DNA from: Nakamurella antarctica
GTDB lineage: Bacteria > Actinomycetota > Actinomycetes > Mycobacteriales > Nakamurellaceae
Direction of reading: 5' to 3'
Assembly (NCBI RefSeq): GCF_003860405.1
Contig: NZ_CP034170.1
Location: 3,313,956-3,377,955 of the forward strand
DNA length: 64,000 bases
Part shown: piece after piece, positions 1-9,510 of the stretch
How positions within the stretch are numbered: position 1 is the first letter of the stretch
Layout of the letters: each line of letters opens with the position of its first letter
The notes under the pieces: generated by a model
The model's input: the letters and a program-made list of their open reading frames with translations, nothing else
Told to the model about the DNA's origin: nothing
The model's database searches: none
Program-made: the position numbers and the translations under genes

Positions 1-2
1 CC

Positions 3-152
3 GGCTTACTCAGCGTCACCTGCGACATTGACATGTCAGATGCTGTGGCGCTTTTGCGGGCCAAAGCGTTCGTCACCAGCACCACAATCGACGTCATCGC
101 CGAACAAGTCGTCGATGGCGTTGTGCCGCTCGGGCGCACGTACTGGACGTGA
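3..152 (+). CDS. C-terminal fragment of an ANTAR-domain protein (cut by window edge)
   Basis: An open frame runs in from the left edge and ends with TGA. The visible 49 residues include DAVALLRAKAFV, then TIDVIAEQVVDG, which fits the last two helices of an ANTAR RNA-binding domain (antitermination regulators). The sensor part would lie outside the window. It converges on the next gene, also GAF-ANTAR, with only 17 bases between the stop codons. Family assignment rests on a short stretch, so confidence is moderate. Confidence 0.5.
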   Translation, partial: GLLSVTCDIDMSDAVALLRAKAFVTSTTIDVIAEQVVDGVVPLGRTYWT

Positions 153-169
153 CGCGACCAGGACGTTAG

Positions 170-844
170 CTAGGCCTCTGTCTGGGGCAGTTTGCGGGCG
201 GGGATGAAGACTGGCAGTTGCCCGGTAAGCAAAACTTCCTCCGCTACCTCCCGAAGTTTGCGATTGCTGTCCTGCGACACCTTTGTCAGCTCAGCGAATG
301 CTGCATCGATTGAGGTCTTTTTCACTGCCATCAGGACGCCGGTCGCGGCACCGATAAGTCGGTTACTCAACAACGCCGCATGAAGCATCTGAGCTTGATA
401 CCGAAGTTCCGCACGTTCCATCGCAAGGCAGGTTTGCTCTGCATAGGCTTGGGCCAAAGAAGCGCGGTCTTGGTCCCACCGATCTTGCTCGACAAGATTA
501 AATCGGAGCATCCCAAACCGGTAAGTGCCTCGCTGTAGATCAAACTCTAGAACGGTCGCTCGCGATTCGCGAGCGCATGGGGTTCTACTCAGCTCCACGT
601 GGGTTTCCGGGAAAGCTACCTGCATTAACTCTCGCGCCCGGCTTTCTACCGAGAGCCGATCTGGTTGGTCAGCCAAATCCAGGGCGAAGCCTGACAGCTC
701 GGTGGCGCGAGTATGAATCTGCAACGGCAACATCAGCTTCTCCGGGCAAAAATTAGGAAAACCGCTCATGGAGATAGTGTGCCACTTACCGGTTTCGGCA
801 ATCAGTATCCGACCGGCGCTCAGCAAACATCCCGATCCACGCAT
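170..844 (-). CDS. GAF-ANTAR domain regulator
   Basis: Predicted cytoplasmic RNA-binding antitermination regulator. Residues about 45-145 look like a degenerate GAF-type sensor region. Residues about 155-210 form an ANTAR domain: LLSNRLIGAATGVLMA, then AFAELTKVSQDSNRKLREVA, the usual pattern of a hairpin-binding three-helix domain common in Actinomycetota. The first 25 residues look unlike protein sequence; a start at Met26 (position 769) is equally possible, as neither start has a clear ribosome binding site. No phosphoacceptor receiver domain is visible, so sensing would go through the GAF region. Target transcripts are unknown. Confidence 0.85.
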   Translation of the reverse strand: MRGSGCLLSAGRILIAETGKWHTISMSGFPNFCPEKLMLPLQIHTRATELSGFALDLADQPDRLSVESRARELMQVAFPETHVELSRTPCARESRATVLEFDLQRGTYRFGMLRFNLVEQDRWDQDRASLAQAYAEQTCLAMERAELRYQAQMLHAALLSNRLIGAATGVLMAVKKTSIDAAFAELTKVSQDSNRKLREVAEEVLLTGQLPVFIPARKLPQTEA

Positions 845-1297
845 GACCGCTCACGCAACAAAAAGGCCTGCACTGACAACCCATTGCTCTGACCTGTGGG
901 AGCACAGTATCGGTCCCGACCAGAATCGGACAGCATGGCCATCACGCCCAATGGGCTCCTGCACTCTCCCCCGATTTGGCATTCCGCTCAGCGGCCAGGC
1001 CCATACCTGTTGGATCTCGGTGACGATCTGTGGTGAAGACCTGAACCTTCGACGCTGCCATGTTCGGCCCGGTCAAATATTATCCACCCGAACTTTCGCG
1101 ACGCACGAGGACATTCGACATGTCCCGCGTCAGTACATGAGCGAGCAACGCTCGATGCTCACGCTATTCTCGCCGCTTGTCGCTACCGATCGCAGTGTCG
1201 CCCTCGAGTTACTTGCCAACCCAGCAAACTGGCAGCGTAAAGTCGGCGCGAATAAGTCACCGGACCGAACGGGGGCCGGACCTAAAGAAATGAGCAC
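845..1297. other. No supported gene
   Basis: Open frames exist on both strands here, but their amino-acid composition is unlike a protein, none has a plausible ribosome binding site, and none shows family motifs. I see no RNA gene or repeat. Confidence 0.5.
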
Positions 1298-1783
1298 GTG
1301 GTGAACGAACCGCATCACTCGCCGTCCGTCATCAAGACGACCAGACAAATGCGTTGCGAACCCTCAGACGTATTCGCGGTCCTTTCGGACGGATGGTCAT
1401 ACGCTCTCTGGGTGGTCGGAGCGTCCCGCATTCGCGATGTGGACCAGAACTGGCCCGCAACTGGCGCGAGCATTCACCACTCAGTCGGCTCGTGGCCTCT
1501 CCTGACCGATGACACCACCACCGTGCTGGACTGTTCCACCAATTCGCGCCTCGTTCTCAGCGCCAAAGCGTGGCCAGCCGGCGAAGCCAAAGTGGAACTA
1601 GCTATCGCCCCACACCTGAAGGGCTGCACAGTAACCATCAGCGAAGACGCTGTCAGTGGCCCTGCTCTGCTCATCCCCAAACCTCTTCGACAAGCGATTC
1701 TGCGTGCGCGCAATAACGAAGCCCTACAACGCCTTCAATACCTGGCTGAAAACCGAGAACGACCAAAAACAGCGAACGAGTAG
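1298..1783 (+). CDS. SRPBCC (polyketide cyclase/START-like) family protein
   Basis: 161 residues beginning at tandem GTG codons (1298 or 1301). The opening strand and helix pattern, IKTTRQMRCEPSDVFAVLSD then YALWVVGASRIRDVD, followed by alternating beta strands and a long C-terminal helix with ARNNEALQRLQYLAE, is that of SRPBCC ligand-binding folds. This superfamily binds hydrophobic ligands or acts as cyclase-like enzymes; nothing here fixes the ligand. It stands alone with no operon partner. Start choice is weak because only a poor purine-rich stretch precedes it. Confidence 0.75.
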   Translation: MVNEPHHSPSVIKTTRQMRCEPSDVFAVLSDGWSYALWVVGASRIRDVDQNWPATGASIHHSVGSWPLLTDDTTTVLDCSTNSRLVLSAKAWPAGEAKVELAIAPHLKGCTVTISEDAVSGPALLIPKPLRQAILRARNNEALQRLQYLAENRERPKTANE

Positions 1784-1887
1784 CAAGAAACGCAATTACC
1801 TGGAAACGACGCTGCGGGCGTTCAACCCAAAGCCGACCCGGCATCCCCTCTTCGACACAATCTGGATCCGGAGGGCGCTGTCAACCC

Positions 1888-2121
1888 GTGGCATCACTTC
1901 GCAAGCTTCACTCCGTGCCCGGGCGGCGGATCACCCTCTTCACATCACCCGAGGGAAACCAGCCCGACGTGGAACTGGCCTGCTCCCCCGGCTCGGCCTG
2001 CCAAATCAGGAAAACAACACTGTCAGTCCACTTCGACGCAATTGCAGGAAACCATTCTTCACCGCCTGCGGAAACGACAAAGCGAGCGATCACCGGGATT
2101 CGCTGCCCCCCAGCTTGGTGA
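1888..2121 (+). CDS. Possible small hypothetical protein
   Basis: A 77-codon frame from GTG with mostly G/C third positions and a protein-like stretch (RRITLFTSPEGNQPDVELAC). It has two Cys in the middle and no family I recognise. A competing minus-strand frame covers the same bases. There is no convincing ribosome binding site, so treat it as a candidate only. Confidence 0.25.
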   Translation: MASLRKLHSVPGRRITLFTSPEGNQPDVELACSPGSACQIRKTTLSVHFDAIAGNHSSPPAETTKRAITGIRCPPAW

Positions 2122-2179
2122 CCGTCAGGTGGGGGTTGCTCGTTCACATACTGCGCCGGCCGTTCGGAGCGGCCGGTGG

Positions 2180-2500
2180 TCAAAGCGTTTCCTTCCACGT
2201 AAGGCCGTGCTCCCACGGGCTCGGACTCCCGCTGTACAAGGTCGCGAGCAGTTGGCCGCGAGACTCCAAAACAGCCGGACCACTGATAGGCATCCGAACA
2301 AGGTCCTGATCGGCCAAAAACCGCACCACGGACGTGACAACCACTCCGCGCCAAAAGTGCGGAGCCGTGAAAGACGTATCCCCACCAACCCCGCGCACCA
2401 CCTCACCGGCAGCTACAGCGACAAGCAGATCCATCCAATCCGCCCGAGCCAACAGGGCAGCATCCGACCTCATCGCTGCTACCCGTCTTCTCGTACCCAT
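2180..2500 (-). CDS. Hypothetical protein, about 106 residues
   Basis: The reading frame is longer upstream, but the protein-like part starts at an ATG at 2500 (MGTRRRVAAMRSDAALLARA). The composition is coding-like, with AAGEVVRGVGGD and a hydrophobic VVVTSVVRFLADQDLV stretch. I recognise no domain. It lies divergent from the gene at 2616, with about 115 bases between them that could hold both promoters. Confidence 0.4.
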   Translation of the reverse strand: MGTRRRVAAMRSDAALLARADWMDLLVAVAAGEVVRGVGGDTSFTAPHFWRGVVVTSVVRFLADQDLVRMPISGPAVLESRGQLLATLYSGSPSPWEHGLTWKETL

Positions 2501-2615
2501 GTTCGAATCATAGTGTTCGGCCTGGCACCGTTCGCAGCAGGCGAGTGCGCCGTTTCCTGATTTAATGTCAGGCCAGGGCGGCATAATGGTGACAGCAACC
2601 AATAAAGGAGCAGCT

Positions 2616-2915
2616 ATGAGTCTCGCAGTGAAAAAAGAGCCGGTAACCATTGAGCAGCTCCGCGACATTTTCCGCCTCACGGACGTATCGGGTGTCCACG
2701 ACGTTTTCGCGGAGGCTTACTCCAACCTCCAGGCAACCTACATGCGGGCACAGCGAACCGCTGCGGAGTCATCTGAGAAGGAGCTGTGGGCAGATCGAAT
2801 CCAGGCGCTCCGCAGATTCCGACGCAACCTCGGGGCCGCCGACAGTGAAAGTCTGATGTCAGCGATTGTCATGATTCAGACCGAACGAATCGCTTTCGAG
2901 CAACTCCTCGACTAA
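2616..2915 (+). CDS. Hypothetical small helical protein
   Basis: 99 residues. The start ATG at 2616 is set by a clear AAAGGAG seven bases upstream; an earlier in-frame start at 2565 would add 17 residues over the ribosome binding site and is rejected. The protein looks mostly helical and charged (EQLRDIFRLTDVSG, then EKELWADRIQALRRFRRNL). There is no signal peptide, membrane segment or recognisable family. It sits alone in the accessory region, next to the plasmid-type partition remnant. Confidence 0.75.
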   Translation: MSLAVKKEPVTIEQLRDIFRLTDVSGVHDVFAEAYSNLQATYMRAQRTAAESSEKELWADRIQALRRFRRNLGAADSESLMSAIVMIQTERIAFEQLLD

Positions 2916-3140
2916 CGCGCCGCGCAACGAGCAACCGTCGAAACATCAAGCGGCGACCTGCACGGCCTTCGGCGAGAGGGGCCCTGCTCTGGCTGGACAG
3001 TCAGCTGACATTTTGGTCCGCAACGCCTGTAATTAGCTTGCTCTTTCGCCCATTGCGCTTAGCAACGGGCCCGATGCGGACCATAGTTTTGAACTCTGCC
3101 TAAGTTGACGCCATCACTCTTCCTAGTTACCGCTTGTTGA

Positions 3141-3728
3141 TTAATCCAGGTAGAGGCAAATCGCCGCTGCTGTCACCTTGGATCGGTTGCTGTCGAATTT
3201 CAGTGCTAGCCCATCTATGGCGTCGAGCTGGGCATCTGTGACTCTTATCGTGGTTTGAATAGACGGTTCTGACTCCGTCGTGCGCTGTGGAATCTCGAAC
3301 AGGTCCCCCTTGGGGCTTGCCGAATCCCTGTTCAACAGTTCAGCGAGCCTTGAATGAGTGACGTTGATAGCCAGCAGCATAAGCGCGGTATGCGTCAATT
3401 TACGATCAGCGGCTACGCGAGCGAGTGTTTCGTGTGCTGAGCGTGGAAGGTAAACCGACATTGGTCGTGCGTAGTTCCTCGCAACGGCTTGGCTCTCTCC
3501 GCGCGCTGTCACCGTGTTGGGCAATGAGCTTTGCTTCGCGAACCCTCCGCCTTCGGCTGTCTCGTCATCTAGGCGGGGGTCAGGCTCGGGGATGGCCTCG
3601 ATAGTTGGTGTCTCGCGTTGCGGTTTTGTCGGCTTCTGGATTGCGTCGACCCCTGCCGTGGGCGACCTTTTCGCGAGCGCCGTCGCTAGGTTCGGGATAC
3701 TCATTGGCTGCGCTTTGGCTGTCCTCAT
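3141..3728 (-). CDS. Plasmid-type partition accessory (ParB-like) protein
   Basis: 195 residues. A disordered N-terminal third is followed by RPMSVYLPRSAHETLARVAADR, resembling ribbon-helix-helix or small centromere-binding proteins, then a C-terminal strand-helix (TTIRVTDAQLDAID) that could be a second such unit. Its ATG overlaps the stop of the ParA remnant (ATGA), the arrangement of plasmid parA-parB operons. The function is inferred from that context plus the fold-like pattern, not from a definite domain match. Its partner ATPase is broken, so the system is probably not active. Confidence 0.6.
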   Translation of the reverse strand: MRTAKAQPMSIPNLATALAKRSPTAGVDAIQKPTKPQRETPTIEAIPEPDPRLDDETAEGGGFAKQSSLPNTVTARGESQAVARNYARPMSVYLPRSAHETLARVAADRKLTHTALMLLAINVTHSRLAELLNRDSASPKGDLFEIPQRTTESEPSIQTTIRVTDAQLDAIDGLALKFDSNRSKVTAAAICLYLD

Positions 3729-4482
3729 ACTGTTTCCTCAACTGGTTCATCTGCTAGCTCGAGCTCGTTGATGCGTTGCAATATCTCCTGCGCTAGTGCT
3801 CCGTAGTCGCCTGCCAATGTGGGGGCAGATCCGGCTGACGTTGGTCGCCTACCTTCGCGTAGTGCCTGCCAGAATGGTTCTCCTTCTAGCGTTGCCGCAT
3901 GTTCGTACACGAGGAGTCCGCGGCGGCGGGAATCCATCGCTGCAACGCTGTGTCTGATCGTGCTTTCAAACAGCGGCGCGACTCCCCCGAGCGCTTCGTT
4001 GATCTCGGCGGTGATCTCACGACGAACCCTTGTGGCGGATATGGCGAGGTCAAAAAGCACCACACCAAGAAGCTCAAGATCGGGGTTGCTCTCTCGCGCT
4101 TGTACGAGGCGTTGCGCGATGCGTGCCATGCCTTTGAGGCTGGCCGCGTCTCCCCTTGTTGGTATGACAAGCCACCTTGCGGCGCCTAGCGCGAGGAGTT
4201 GTAGGTTGGGTCCCCTGGTGGGCAGTCGATGATGACCAGGTCGTAGTTGGCTTCTTCGAGTAATTCGGCCAATGGCTGTGCCAGCACATCAGCTATCGCG
4301 CCGCCGCGAGTATGACGAGACAACAGGATGCCGGCAAGGTCGTCTAGCGCTTCGCCGCCGCTGATGACATCGAGTCCCGGTCTGATTTGCGGTACTGAGA
4401 TCGTCAGTGGCGTTCCTGCGGCTAGTGATGCCACAAGGCCCCGGCCTTCATCCCCCGCACCTGCTCGCCGGTCAGGTTCCAT
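3725..4482 (-). pseudogene. ParA/MinD-type partition ATPase remnant (truncated and frameshifted)
   Basis: Two frames together make most of a ParA. The upstream part (4482 down to about 4215) reads SVPQIRPGLDVISGGEALDD and ends at the Walker B region YDLVIIDCPPG. The continuation in another frame reads PNLQLLALGAARWLVIP, then MARIAQRLVQARESNPDLELL, to the stop at 3725. The switch falls at a GGGG run near 4212-4218 and amounts to one missing base. The N-terminal P-loop (KGGxGKT) is absent: a stop codon lies just upstream of 4482. Lacking the nucleotide-binding loop, it cannot be a working ATPase even if the frameshift were an error. Confidence 0.8.
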
Positions 4483-4597
4483 AAACTAGCCCACCACGAC
4501 CTAACCGAGCTCATCAAGCCGACAGAAAGTGGTCGGATCAGGGTCAACTAAAGTAGCGCCAGCCGTCCCTGACCCAGGAACCGACGCGCCAACCTAA

Positions 4598-4822
4598 CTA
4601 CACCGTGCTTTGCGCAGAGCCGCTTTTCCGTTGACGGCGCCAGGCGACTGTAGCGAGAATCATCATAGGGAGACTAAACGGTACAATCCAGTACCCCACC
4701 GTCTCGATACGATCTGGGTGTTCTGTCCACCATCCAGTGCGCGAAAAGACGAGAAAAATTACCGGGAAAAATGCGAGAGCCAAATACACCTTCCATCCCA
4801 TAAGCTTCAAAGATTTAGTCAC
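4598..4822 (-). CDS. Small membrane protein, two predicted TM segments
   Basis: 74 residues from GTG, preceded by GGAAGGG about ten bases upstream. Residues about 9-27 (VYLALAFFPVIFLVFS) and about 43-60 (YWIVPFSLPMMILATVAW) are hydrophobic, followed by a basic tail. This is a common form for small immunity-like or accessory membrane proteins, but I cannot assign a function. A possible decayed frame lies directly upstream on the same strand. Confidence 0.5.
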   Translation of the reverse strand: MTKSLKLMGWKVYLALAFFPVIFLVFSRTGWWTEHPDRIETVGYWIVPFSLPMMILATVAWRRQRKSGSAQSTV

Positions 4823-4872
4823 CTCAAATTCCCTTCCATATAGACATCGGGTCCCAACTCTTAAAATTCTAC

Positions 4873-5070
4873 CTATTTGAAGGCTGCCGCGACGGCCCTG
4901 ACGCCTTTACCTAAATAGAAGGAGCTAACACCAGCCGCCACCCCAACGCCAGCTGCCTCTGCCCAGTCGCCACCATCTAGGTCACCGTCCTCTTCGTAGC
5001 TTCCGATAAGATTGGCAGTCCCGGTGGCTGGTAACCAGACACGCAGCCAACGTGAACGACCAAGTCCTCG
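4873..5070 (-). pseudogene. Possible decayed gene, 65-codon open stretch without start
   Basis: Between stops, the minus strand reads SRWLRVWLPATGTANLIGSY, then a Gly/Ala-rich hydrophobic end (AAGVGVAAGVSSFYLGKG) and a stop. It looks like the C-terminal end of a larger protein, but there is no start codon and no family I recognise. It lies immediately before the small membrane protein at 4822. Chance remains a real alternative. Confidence 0.2.
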
Positions 5071-5236
5071 CTACGTCCTAACGAGGAACTGCCTCAGTCA
5101 CAGTGGACTGCTCAGCGTGCTTGTCGCAGAAGCGCATATCCGTCGATTATCTGGACCGTTTTAAAGCGGTGCGTCGAGGTCAGCTCTGTCACGAGGTCAG
5201 CTGCCCACGTTTTGTCAACCCCGTGTCTTGTTGAGG

Positions 5237-6080
<844 letters not shown>

Positions 6081-6308
6081 TGAATTGAGCGGTGGCTATC
6101 TTGGTCTCAACCGGTCAATGCACCACACTCATTTTCGACAACCACATCGGGGTCGAGTGTGGACGGGTCAAGCATCGCTGGCGGCTGACGAGATCGGTGC
6201 AACGGCCGAGATGGACGTGGTGCCACTGCCAGGGGTCGAGCCGCTGTCTGGCAGGCAACTGGCAGGCTTTCTGGCAGTCTGGCGTACTGCTGCGATGCGT
6301 GTGAAGCT

Positions 6309-6527
6309 GTGCGAGTGAAAACGTATCCCTCGCCGGCGCGGTCTCCGTTACAGAAATGGGCGGATCATTGGAACGGCCCCATCTTCGTCGCGCTCGGAAC
6401 GATCTGGCTTGCTATCACCCCATTGACTGACGGCGCGAAAACCATCCGCTGGGTTATTGGGGTATTGCAAGTCGCACTCGGGGCGACGATGTGGATCATG
6501 GCTTGGCGGCACAAGTCCGAAGATTGA
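6309..6527 (+). CDS. Small membrane protein, two predicted TM segments
   Basis: 72 residues from GTG at 6309, or GTG at 6315. After a basic N-terminus come WNGPIFVALGTIWLAITPL and WVIGVLQVALGATMWIMAW, two membrane spans joined by a short loop, then a charged tail. I recognise no family. It sits between two transposase remnants, so it may have arrived with the island. Confidence 0.5.
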   Translation: MRVKTYPSPARSPLQKWADHWNGPIFVALGTIWLAITPLTDGAKTIRWVIGVLQVALGATMWIMAWRHKSED

Positions 6528-6589
6528 GTGTTCGCACGGTAGCGGGCTAAGACCGATGTCAGGAGGGGCTGATTACAGTGAGTCGCCGG

Positions 6590-7085
6590 CGTGGCCGTGG
6601 ATCTCGTTCTTGGTCTTCCTTCTGCATTCATCCAACGCATCGCCAGCTAACCACACCACATGAAATGGGTCCAGCACGGCGGTTGCTTTCGGAAGTCCTT
6701 CGGTGGCAACGGTTTTGAAGCCGGTAAATCCATCCATAGCAACAATTCCAACCCGGTCTCGCCATACCTAGTCCTGTTCGACGAGCCACCCTTTGAATAC
6801 TCGTTTGGATCTGCCCTCGACCATGTCCATCAGCCTGGACGGACCGCTTTTGTCACGGGCCGGGTCAAGTCGATGATCACACTGACATATTTGTCGCCTT
6901 TGCTGGTGTGCCGCCACACGTGCTCATCCACCCCAACGACTTTCACCCCATCCAAGCGGGTGAGGTCGTCGAACAGCAACTGTTTCCCCACAATCAGAAC
7001 AGCGGTATTCGCGGTGTTCCACGACACGCCTAGCCCTCAGCGACCCTGGACACCGTCGCTCCTTTACGCCGCGTCGTCGCACCCT
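6590..7085 (-). pseudogene. ISL3-family transposase remnant
   Basis: The minus strand carries ISL3 landmarks in broken frames: TVSRVAEG, then after a frameshift GVSWNTANTAVLIVGKQ, then VKVVGVDEHVWRHTSKGDKY, RLMDMVEGRSKRVFKGWL, an in-frame TAG near 6773-6775, then VGIVAMDGFTGFKTV and ATAVLDPFHVVWLAGDALDE. The DDE aspartates in GVDEH and AMDGF are visible, but at least one frameshift and one nonsense codon interrupt it, and both ends are missing. No terminal repeats are seen. Confidence 0.8.
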
Positions 7086-7203
7086 GTATGTCGCACGCTC
7101 GCGATAGTCTCAGCCATCAAGCAGTCCCACTAGGGGCGACGCTATCTGTGTGGAATAGCTATGCTGCAGGTCGTGTCCAGCAGCCCAGTATCTAGCGGTT
7201 GCC

Positions 7204-7926
7204 CTAATCGCGTGAGACCGTCGGCGGGCTGCTGTGCCCCCTCCGCTTGAGAACCGTACGCCCGACCACCACGCCAACAGCTCCGAACGCCACGTACATA
7301 CTCAACAGCCCCCCGAATCTGGGAAGAAACCCTCTATCCGAGAACAGCGCGGTCGACAGTATCAAAGCACTAACCCAGGGAACCATCACAAGAAGCTTGT
7401 AACGGATCGACCTAGGCTGCTCAGATCTGGCTCTTATCGACAGCCGAAAGCCCCGCGGCCAAGCAGCAAACGCCCAAAAAACGACGCCGACTAAGCCACT
7501 CACAATTAAAACCGTTGCGTCTCGGGTGGTCTCAGCTGCAAAAGCGCAGAGCCCACCTGCAGCCGCCACAGATACGCCAAGCCACCAAAGCCACCAAGTT
7601 CTCTTCAGGGCAGCCGGGTTGACTTCAGCAGTCGATGTAGGAGGCAGACCATGGGTGAGCCCCCGCCTAGCCAGTTCTGCCTTATAACCAAGCCATCGTG
7701 AGCGCGCCATCATCAGAACCACGAGGATGTACCCAACAACCACCACCAAGAAAAGGATCGCGATCCAGCGTCGCGCCGGATCACCAGGTGACAAAACCAT
7801 TATCGGCACGGCGCCTGCAGCGACTATCAGACAAAGTCCGCAAATCCACCACCACATGGGTCCGGGCGCCATAAAGATTCGCCCGCGCCGGTCGTGCCGG
7901 ACGAGTGTGCGCGGTTTCTCGACCAT
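7204..7926 (-). CDS. Hypothetical integral membrane protein
   Basis: About 240 residues from the ATG at 7926; an in-frame ATG at 7977 would add 17 residues of poor quality. About six hydrophobic segments are visible, among them MWWWICGLCLIVAAGAVPIM, ILFLVVVVGYILVVLMM, WWLWWLGVSVAAAGGLCAF and LIVSGLVGVVFWAFAAW, with short basic loops. There are no catalytic or transport motifs. It is a single gene with no obvious partner. Confidence 0.7.
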   Translation of the reverse strand: MVEKPRTLVRHDRRGRIFMAPGPMWWWICGLCLIVAAGAVPIMVLSPGDPARRWIAILFLVVVVGYILVVLMMARSRWLGYKAELARRGLTHGLPPTSTAEVNPAALKRTWWLWWLGVSVAAAGGLCAFAAETTRDATVLIVSGLVGVVFWAFAAWPRGFRLSIRARSEQPRSIRYKLLVMVPWVSALILSTALFSDRGFLPRFGGLLSMYVAFGAVGVVVGRTVLKRRGHSSPPTVSRD

Positions 7927-8373
7927 GGTCCAAGTAGACCAGACAAGACACTCGTTTGATTGACGCTCAACCGACAACTTCTCCCCAACATCGGAAATCG
8001 ACCCAGGCCGACAAACGGGCGTTGCCCGTCAGATCCATGCTGTCATCTGTGCCGAATTATCTTCCCCGGAGTACCCCTTCTGTTCCATGCCCAACCACAC
8101 AGGAGTCCAGTTGGCGTTGATTATTTGACTATCGTCCACTCGAGACTCAACTATCCATAACCGGTGTGGTCTAGCTGCGCCCTCTTGTTGTTGTCTCACA
8201 ACCCGTGTCTGCATGAAACCGGAGGTTCCTTTTCAGTGTCCTCATCACACGACTTCCCTTACACTGACTCCCCCGGTAGGGGGCTGGGTCGAGGATGCAA
8301 TAATCTGGAAGTCGACCACAGACACCGATTATCAAACTATCCCTACCGTCCTGTCCTGACGGTTGCGGATCGA
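7927..8373. other. No supported gene
   Basis: Frames here are short and overlap on both strands without ribosome binding sites. The stretch presumably holds the divergent promoters of the membrane protein to the left and the cassette to the right, but I cannot point to clear -35/-10 elements. Confidence 0.5.
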
Positions 8374-8667
8374 ATGACCGAATCGAGTTTCGGAGATACG
8401 CCGTCGAACCCAACACCGCGACGGCGCACTTTCCCGCGAATGGTACTTGGTGGCATCACTGTTGCGATCCCATCGCTGGCGCACCTGCTGAATCCGCCTG
8501 ATGCGAGCGCTGCCGCCTGCTACAACCCGGTTCACTGGGTCGCACCCATAATTGGGCGCTACAAGAGTGTTGGTGGACTTATGTGTATGGAGGCGCCATT
8601 AGACACAGGTACATGTGCCGCTGGAGCATTCGCTGCCGCAGATGTGGCGCGCTCTGCAGAACAGTGA
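8374..8667 (+). CDS. Small exported cysteine-containing protein, Tat-like leader
   Basis: 97 residues from ATG 8374. The N-terminus has TPRRRTFPRMVLGGITVAIP, a basic segment with adjacent arginines followed by a hydrophobic stretch, then PPDASAAAC, a plausible signal peptidase site. The mature part would be about 50 residues with three Cys (CYNPVHW, CMEAP, CAAG). It is first in a same-strand set with the unknown gene at 8744 and the MauE-like gene at 9109. MauE proteins serve the export and maturation of methylamine dehydrogenase, whose small subunit is a Tat-exported Cys-rich protein, so a distant parallel is possible. No tryptophylquinone residues can be identified. Confidence 0.6.
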   Translation: MTESSFGDTPSNPTPRRRTFPRMVLGGITVAIPSLAHLLNPPDASAAACYNPVHWVAPIIGRYKSVGGLMCMEAPLDTGTCAAGAFAAADVARSAEQ

Positions 8668-8743
8668 TCACGGATGAGACCGGTGGTGAGGTCTGAGATG
8701 TGTCGTTCGTCGAACTTTTCGCGGAATGTACGGAGGTTTTAAG

Positions 8744-9106
8744 ATGGCAGTAGTCAGACCAATTGCTGAAATCGTCGGACAGGAAGAAATATTGCGGCCA
8801 ATTGCCCAGGCTCGGATCGATAAGAGCGCCGCTTCCGGTCGGAGGCCAGGTCGAACATATGACGAACTAGTTGCTGCAGCTGGTGGGAGGACAGAACTGG
8901 AGATTGAGATCGCGCCCAAGGAGCGCGAGACGCTCAATCAGCTCACCAAGCTAACTGGTGATCCTAGCTACGCGCGCATCGCGGAACGGGGCTCAATAGC
9001 AGTACCGTTTGGTCACCTGTGTTCCGCGCCTGCGGGAAGTCTCTTGATATGCGGGTACTCAATCGATTTTACCCTTGAGGAGGCCGTGGCCTTAGAAGGC
9101 AGATAG
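8744..9106 (+). CDS. Hypothetical protein of the MauE cassette
   Basis: 120 residues. ATG 8744 is preceded by GGAGG eight bases upstream; an earlier frame start at 8726 overlaps that site. The protein is soluble-looking, with charged N-terminal helices (IAEIVGQEEILRPIAQARID), a central ELEIEIAPKERETLNQLTKL and two Cys near the end (HLCSAPAGSLLICGYSID). I recognise no family. Only two bases separate it from the MauE-like gene, so the two are probably co-translated. Confidence 0.7.
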   Translation: MAVVRPIAEIVGQEEILRPIAQARIDKSAASGRRPGRTYDELVAAAGGRTELEIEIAPKERETLNQLTKLTGDPSYARIAERGSIAVPFGHLCSAPAGSLLICGYSIDFTLEEAVALEGR

Positions 9107-9108
9107 GC

Positions 9109-9510
9109 GTGACAATACCGGCAGCTGTAAATGTCATGCTGGGATCAGTTGTGTGCTTGACCCTCAGTTCGACCGCGTTGGTCAAACTAGTCTCCGCAAC
9201 TTCGACCGCTGCCAACTTGGTGAGGCAGGGAATTTTTCACCATTCGATTGCCAAAATCGTAGTGGTACTGACTAGCCTGGCCGAGCTCGCTACTGCATTT
9301 GAGATGATCTCGTGGCTTTTAATCGGCGGTATCGCGGCAACGGCCTTGCTCAGTGGATTCGCAGTTGATTCTGCCCTGGTGTTGCTGCGAGGGGACAACC
9401 AAGGGCCATGCCGGTGTGGTGGGCAGCGAGCGGCGGAAACAGTGGTCGGTCATTCCGCTGGTGCTCGGGCCGTTTCAACGCTCCTTCTAGCGGTTACCGC
9501 GCTCGTCTGA
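9109..9510 (+). CDS. MauE/DoxX-like membrane protein, possibly truncated
   Basis: 133 residues from GTG with four membrane segments: VMLGSVVCLTLSSTALVKLV near the start, a pair from about 45 to 88, and a last one at the end. The loop PCRCGG matches the Pro-Cys-x-Cys motif of MauE-type redox-associated membrane proteins, which assist disulfide or cofactor formation in exported partners. The stop falls inside the last hydrophobic segment. The same frame stays open after TGA to 9666 and encodes GLLAASVALPFVVWIVGRVR plus a basic tail, so a nonsense mutation may have split a longer gene. The cassette context supports a role in maturing the small exported Cys protein. Confidence 0.72.
   Translation: MTIPAAVNVMLGSVVCLTLSSTALVKLVSATSTAANLVRQGIFHHSIAKIVVVLTSLAELATAFEMISWLLIGGIAATALLSGFAVDSALVLLRGDNQGPCRCGGQRAAETVVGHSAGARAVSTLLLAVTALV

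Noticed and set aside
768..1304. 178-codon plus-strand frame
   Set aside because: It runs antisense over the GAF-ANTAR start, has no ribosome binding site and unlikely composition.
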